This document shows, piece by piece, positions 63,710 to 64,000 of a stretch of DNA of 64,000 nt. The notes beneath the pieces were generated by a model. That model was given only the letters and a program-made list of their open reading frames with translations. It was not told the origin of the DNA and ran no database searches. The number at the start of each line of letters is the position of its first letter. The stretch's first letter is position 1. This DNA is from Panicum virgatum (Eukaryota > Streptophyta > Magnoliopsida > Poales > Poaceae), in contig NC_053144.1 in assembly GCF_016808335.1 (NCBI RefSeq), positions 58,048,195 through 58,112,194 of the forward strand. Direction: 5' to 3'. A program made the translations under genes and the position numbers.

Positions 63710-64000
63710 GGGCGTGTTTGGATGAATCCGCGATTTTTTTTCACAAAAAGACGAATGCATGCATGGAGTACTCAACAAAGTTTATTTGCGAAATTTTTTC
63801 ACGGATGAGTGTAATTTTTCGAGACGAATCTAATGAGCCAAGTTCCACCATGATGGCTACAGTGATGCTACAGTAACTGCTACAACACCATGGTTGTGGA
63901 GGTGATTTTATAATTGAACTTCATTTAATACTTTTAATTAGTTGTCAAAGAGCTGAAAAATTTTCATGAAAACTTTTTCAGGGCCAACCAAACACGGCCA
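63710..64000. mobile_element. MITE (gggcgtgtttgg ends), near window edge
   Basis: Left end gggcgtgtttggatg and right end ccaaccaaacacggcc (ending at 63,999) are imperfect inverted copies. The interior carries gagacgaatctaatgagcc and tacagtgatgctacagtaac in the opposite orientation to the related elements. The element ends at or just beyond the window edge. Confidence 0.7.

Overview
This is a plant nuclear window, almost certainly from a grass (Poaceae) and most likely a panicoid grass. The evidence is spliced genes with GT-AG introns, very GC-rich 5' ends and single-exon genes typical of grasses, grass-type MITE families (Stowaway with TA target duplication, elements ending in ggccttgtttag-like repeats), tRNA-derived SINEs, a DUF1618-type relic, and close matches to plant-only protein families. 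The panicoid placement is an inference, not something I could test.

Layout. Positions 1-11,370 are repeat-dominated: a possible LTR fragment, a TIR MITE (897-1329), a decayed DUF1618 gene (about 2,110-3,230), an LTR-like direct-repeat pair of about 719 bp (6,077-6,795 and 9,269-9,986) around a 2.5 kb internal segment with minisatellites, and a possible orphan terminal exon. Positions 11,373-28,091 form a gene island with every gene on the minus strand: two tandem trihelix (SIP1/ASIL-type) transcription factors, the 23-exon bifunctional enzyme 6-phosphofructo-2-kinase/fructose-2,6-bisphosphatase (F2KP) with its plant-specific N-terminal starch-binding-like domain, and a CHUP1-like coiled-coil/polyproline protein. 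Positions 28,100-37,570 are intergenic, with several related MITEs, a SINE-like relic and a 1.5 kb Mutator-like element with long TIRs and a target-site duplication.

Positions 37,784-59,261 are the second gene island: pyruvate decarboxylase (+), an aprataxin-like protein with P-loop kinase, macro, HIT and zinc-finger modules (-), a tRNA-His-like gene (-), an unrecognised plastid-targeted single-pass membrane protein (-), the ER DnaJ co-chaperone ERdj3A/TMS1 type (-), RanBP1 (+) and a single-exon MAPKKK17/18-type kinase (-). The rest, to 64,000, is GC-rich intergenic DNA with MITEs.

Two genes belong to carbon metabolism (F2KP sets fructose-2,6-bisphosphate; PDC runs ethanolic fermentation), but nothing in the layout suggests an operon-like or clustered pathway. 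Each gene is its own transcription unit. The most unusual structures are a perfect 108-bp inverted repeat in an F2KP intron, an 88-bp tandem duplication over the PDC stop codon, an aprataxin-like gene whose first coding exon has no in-frame ATG, and the complete Mutator-like element. Exon limits were placed by reading GT-AG sites and checking that phase closes across the whole CDS; lengths given are the sums of those exons.
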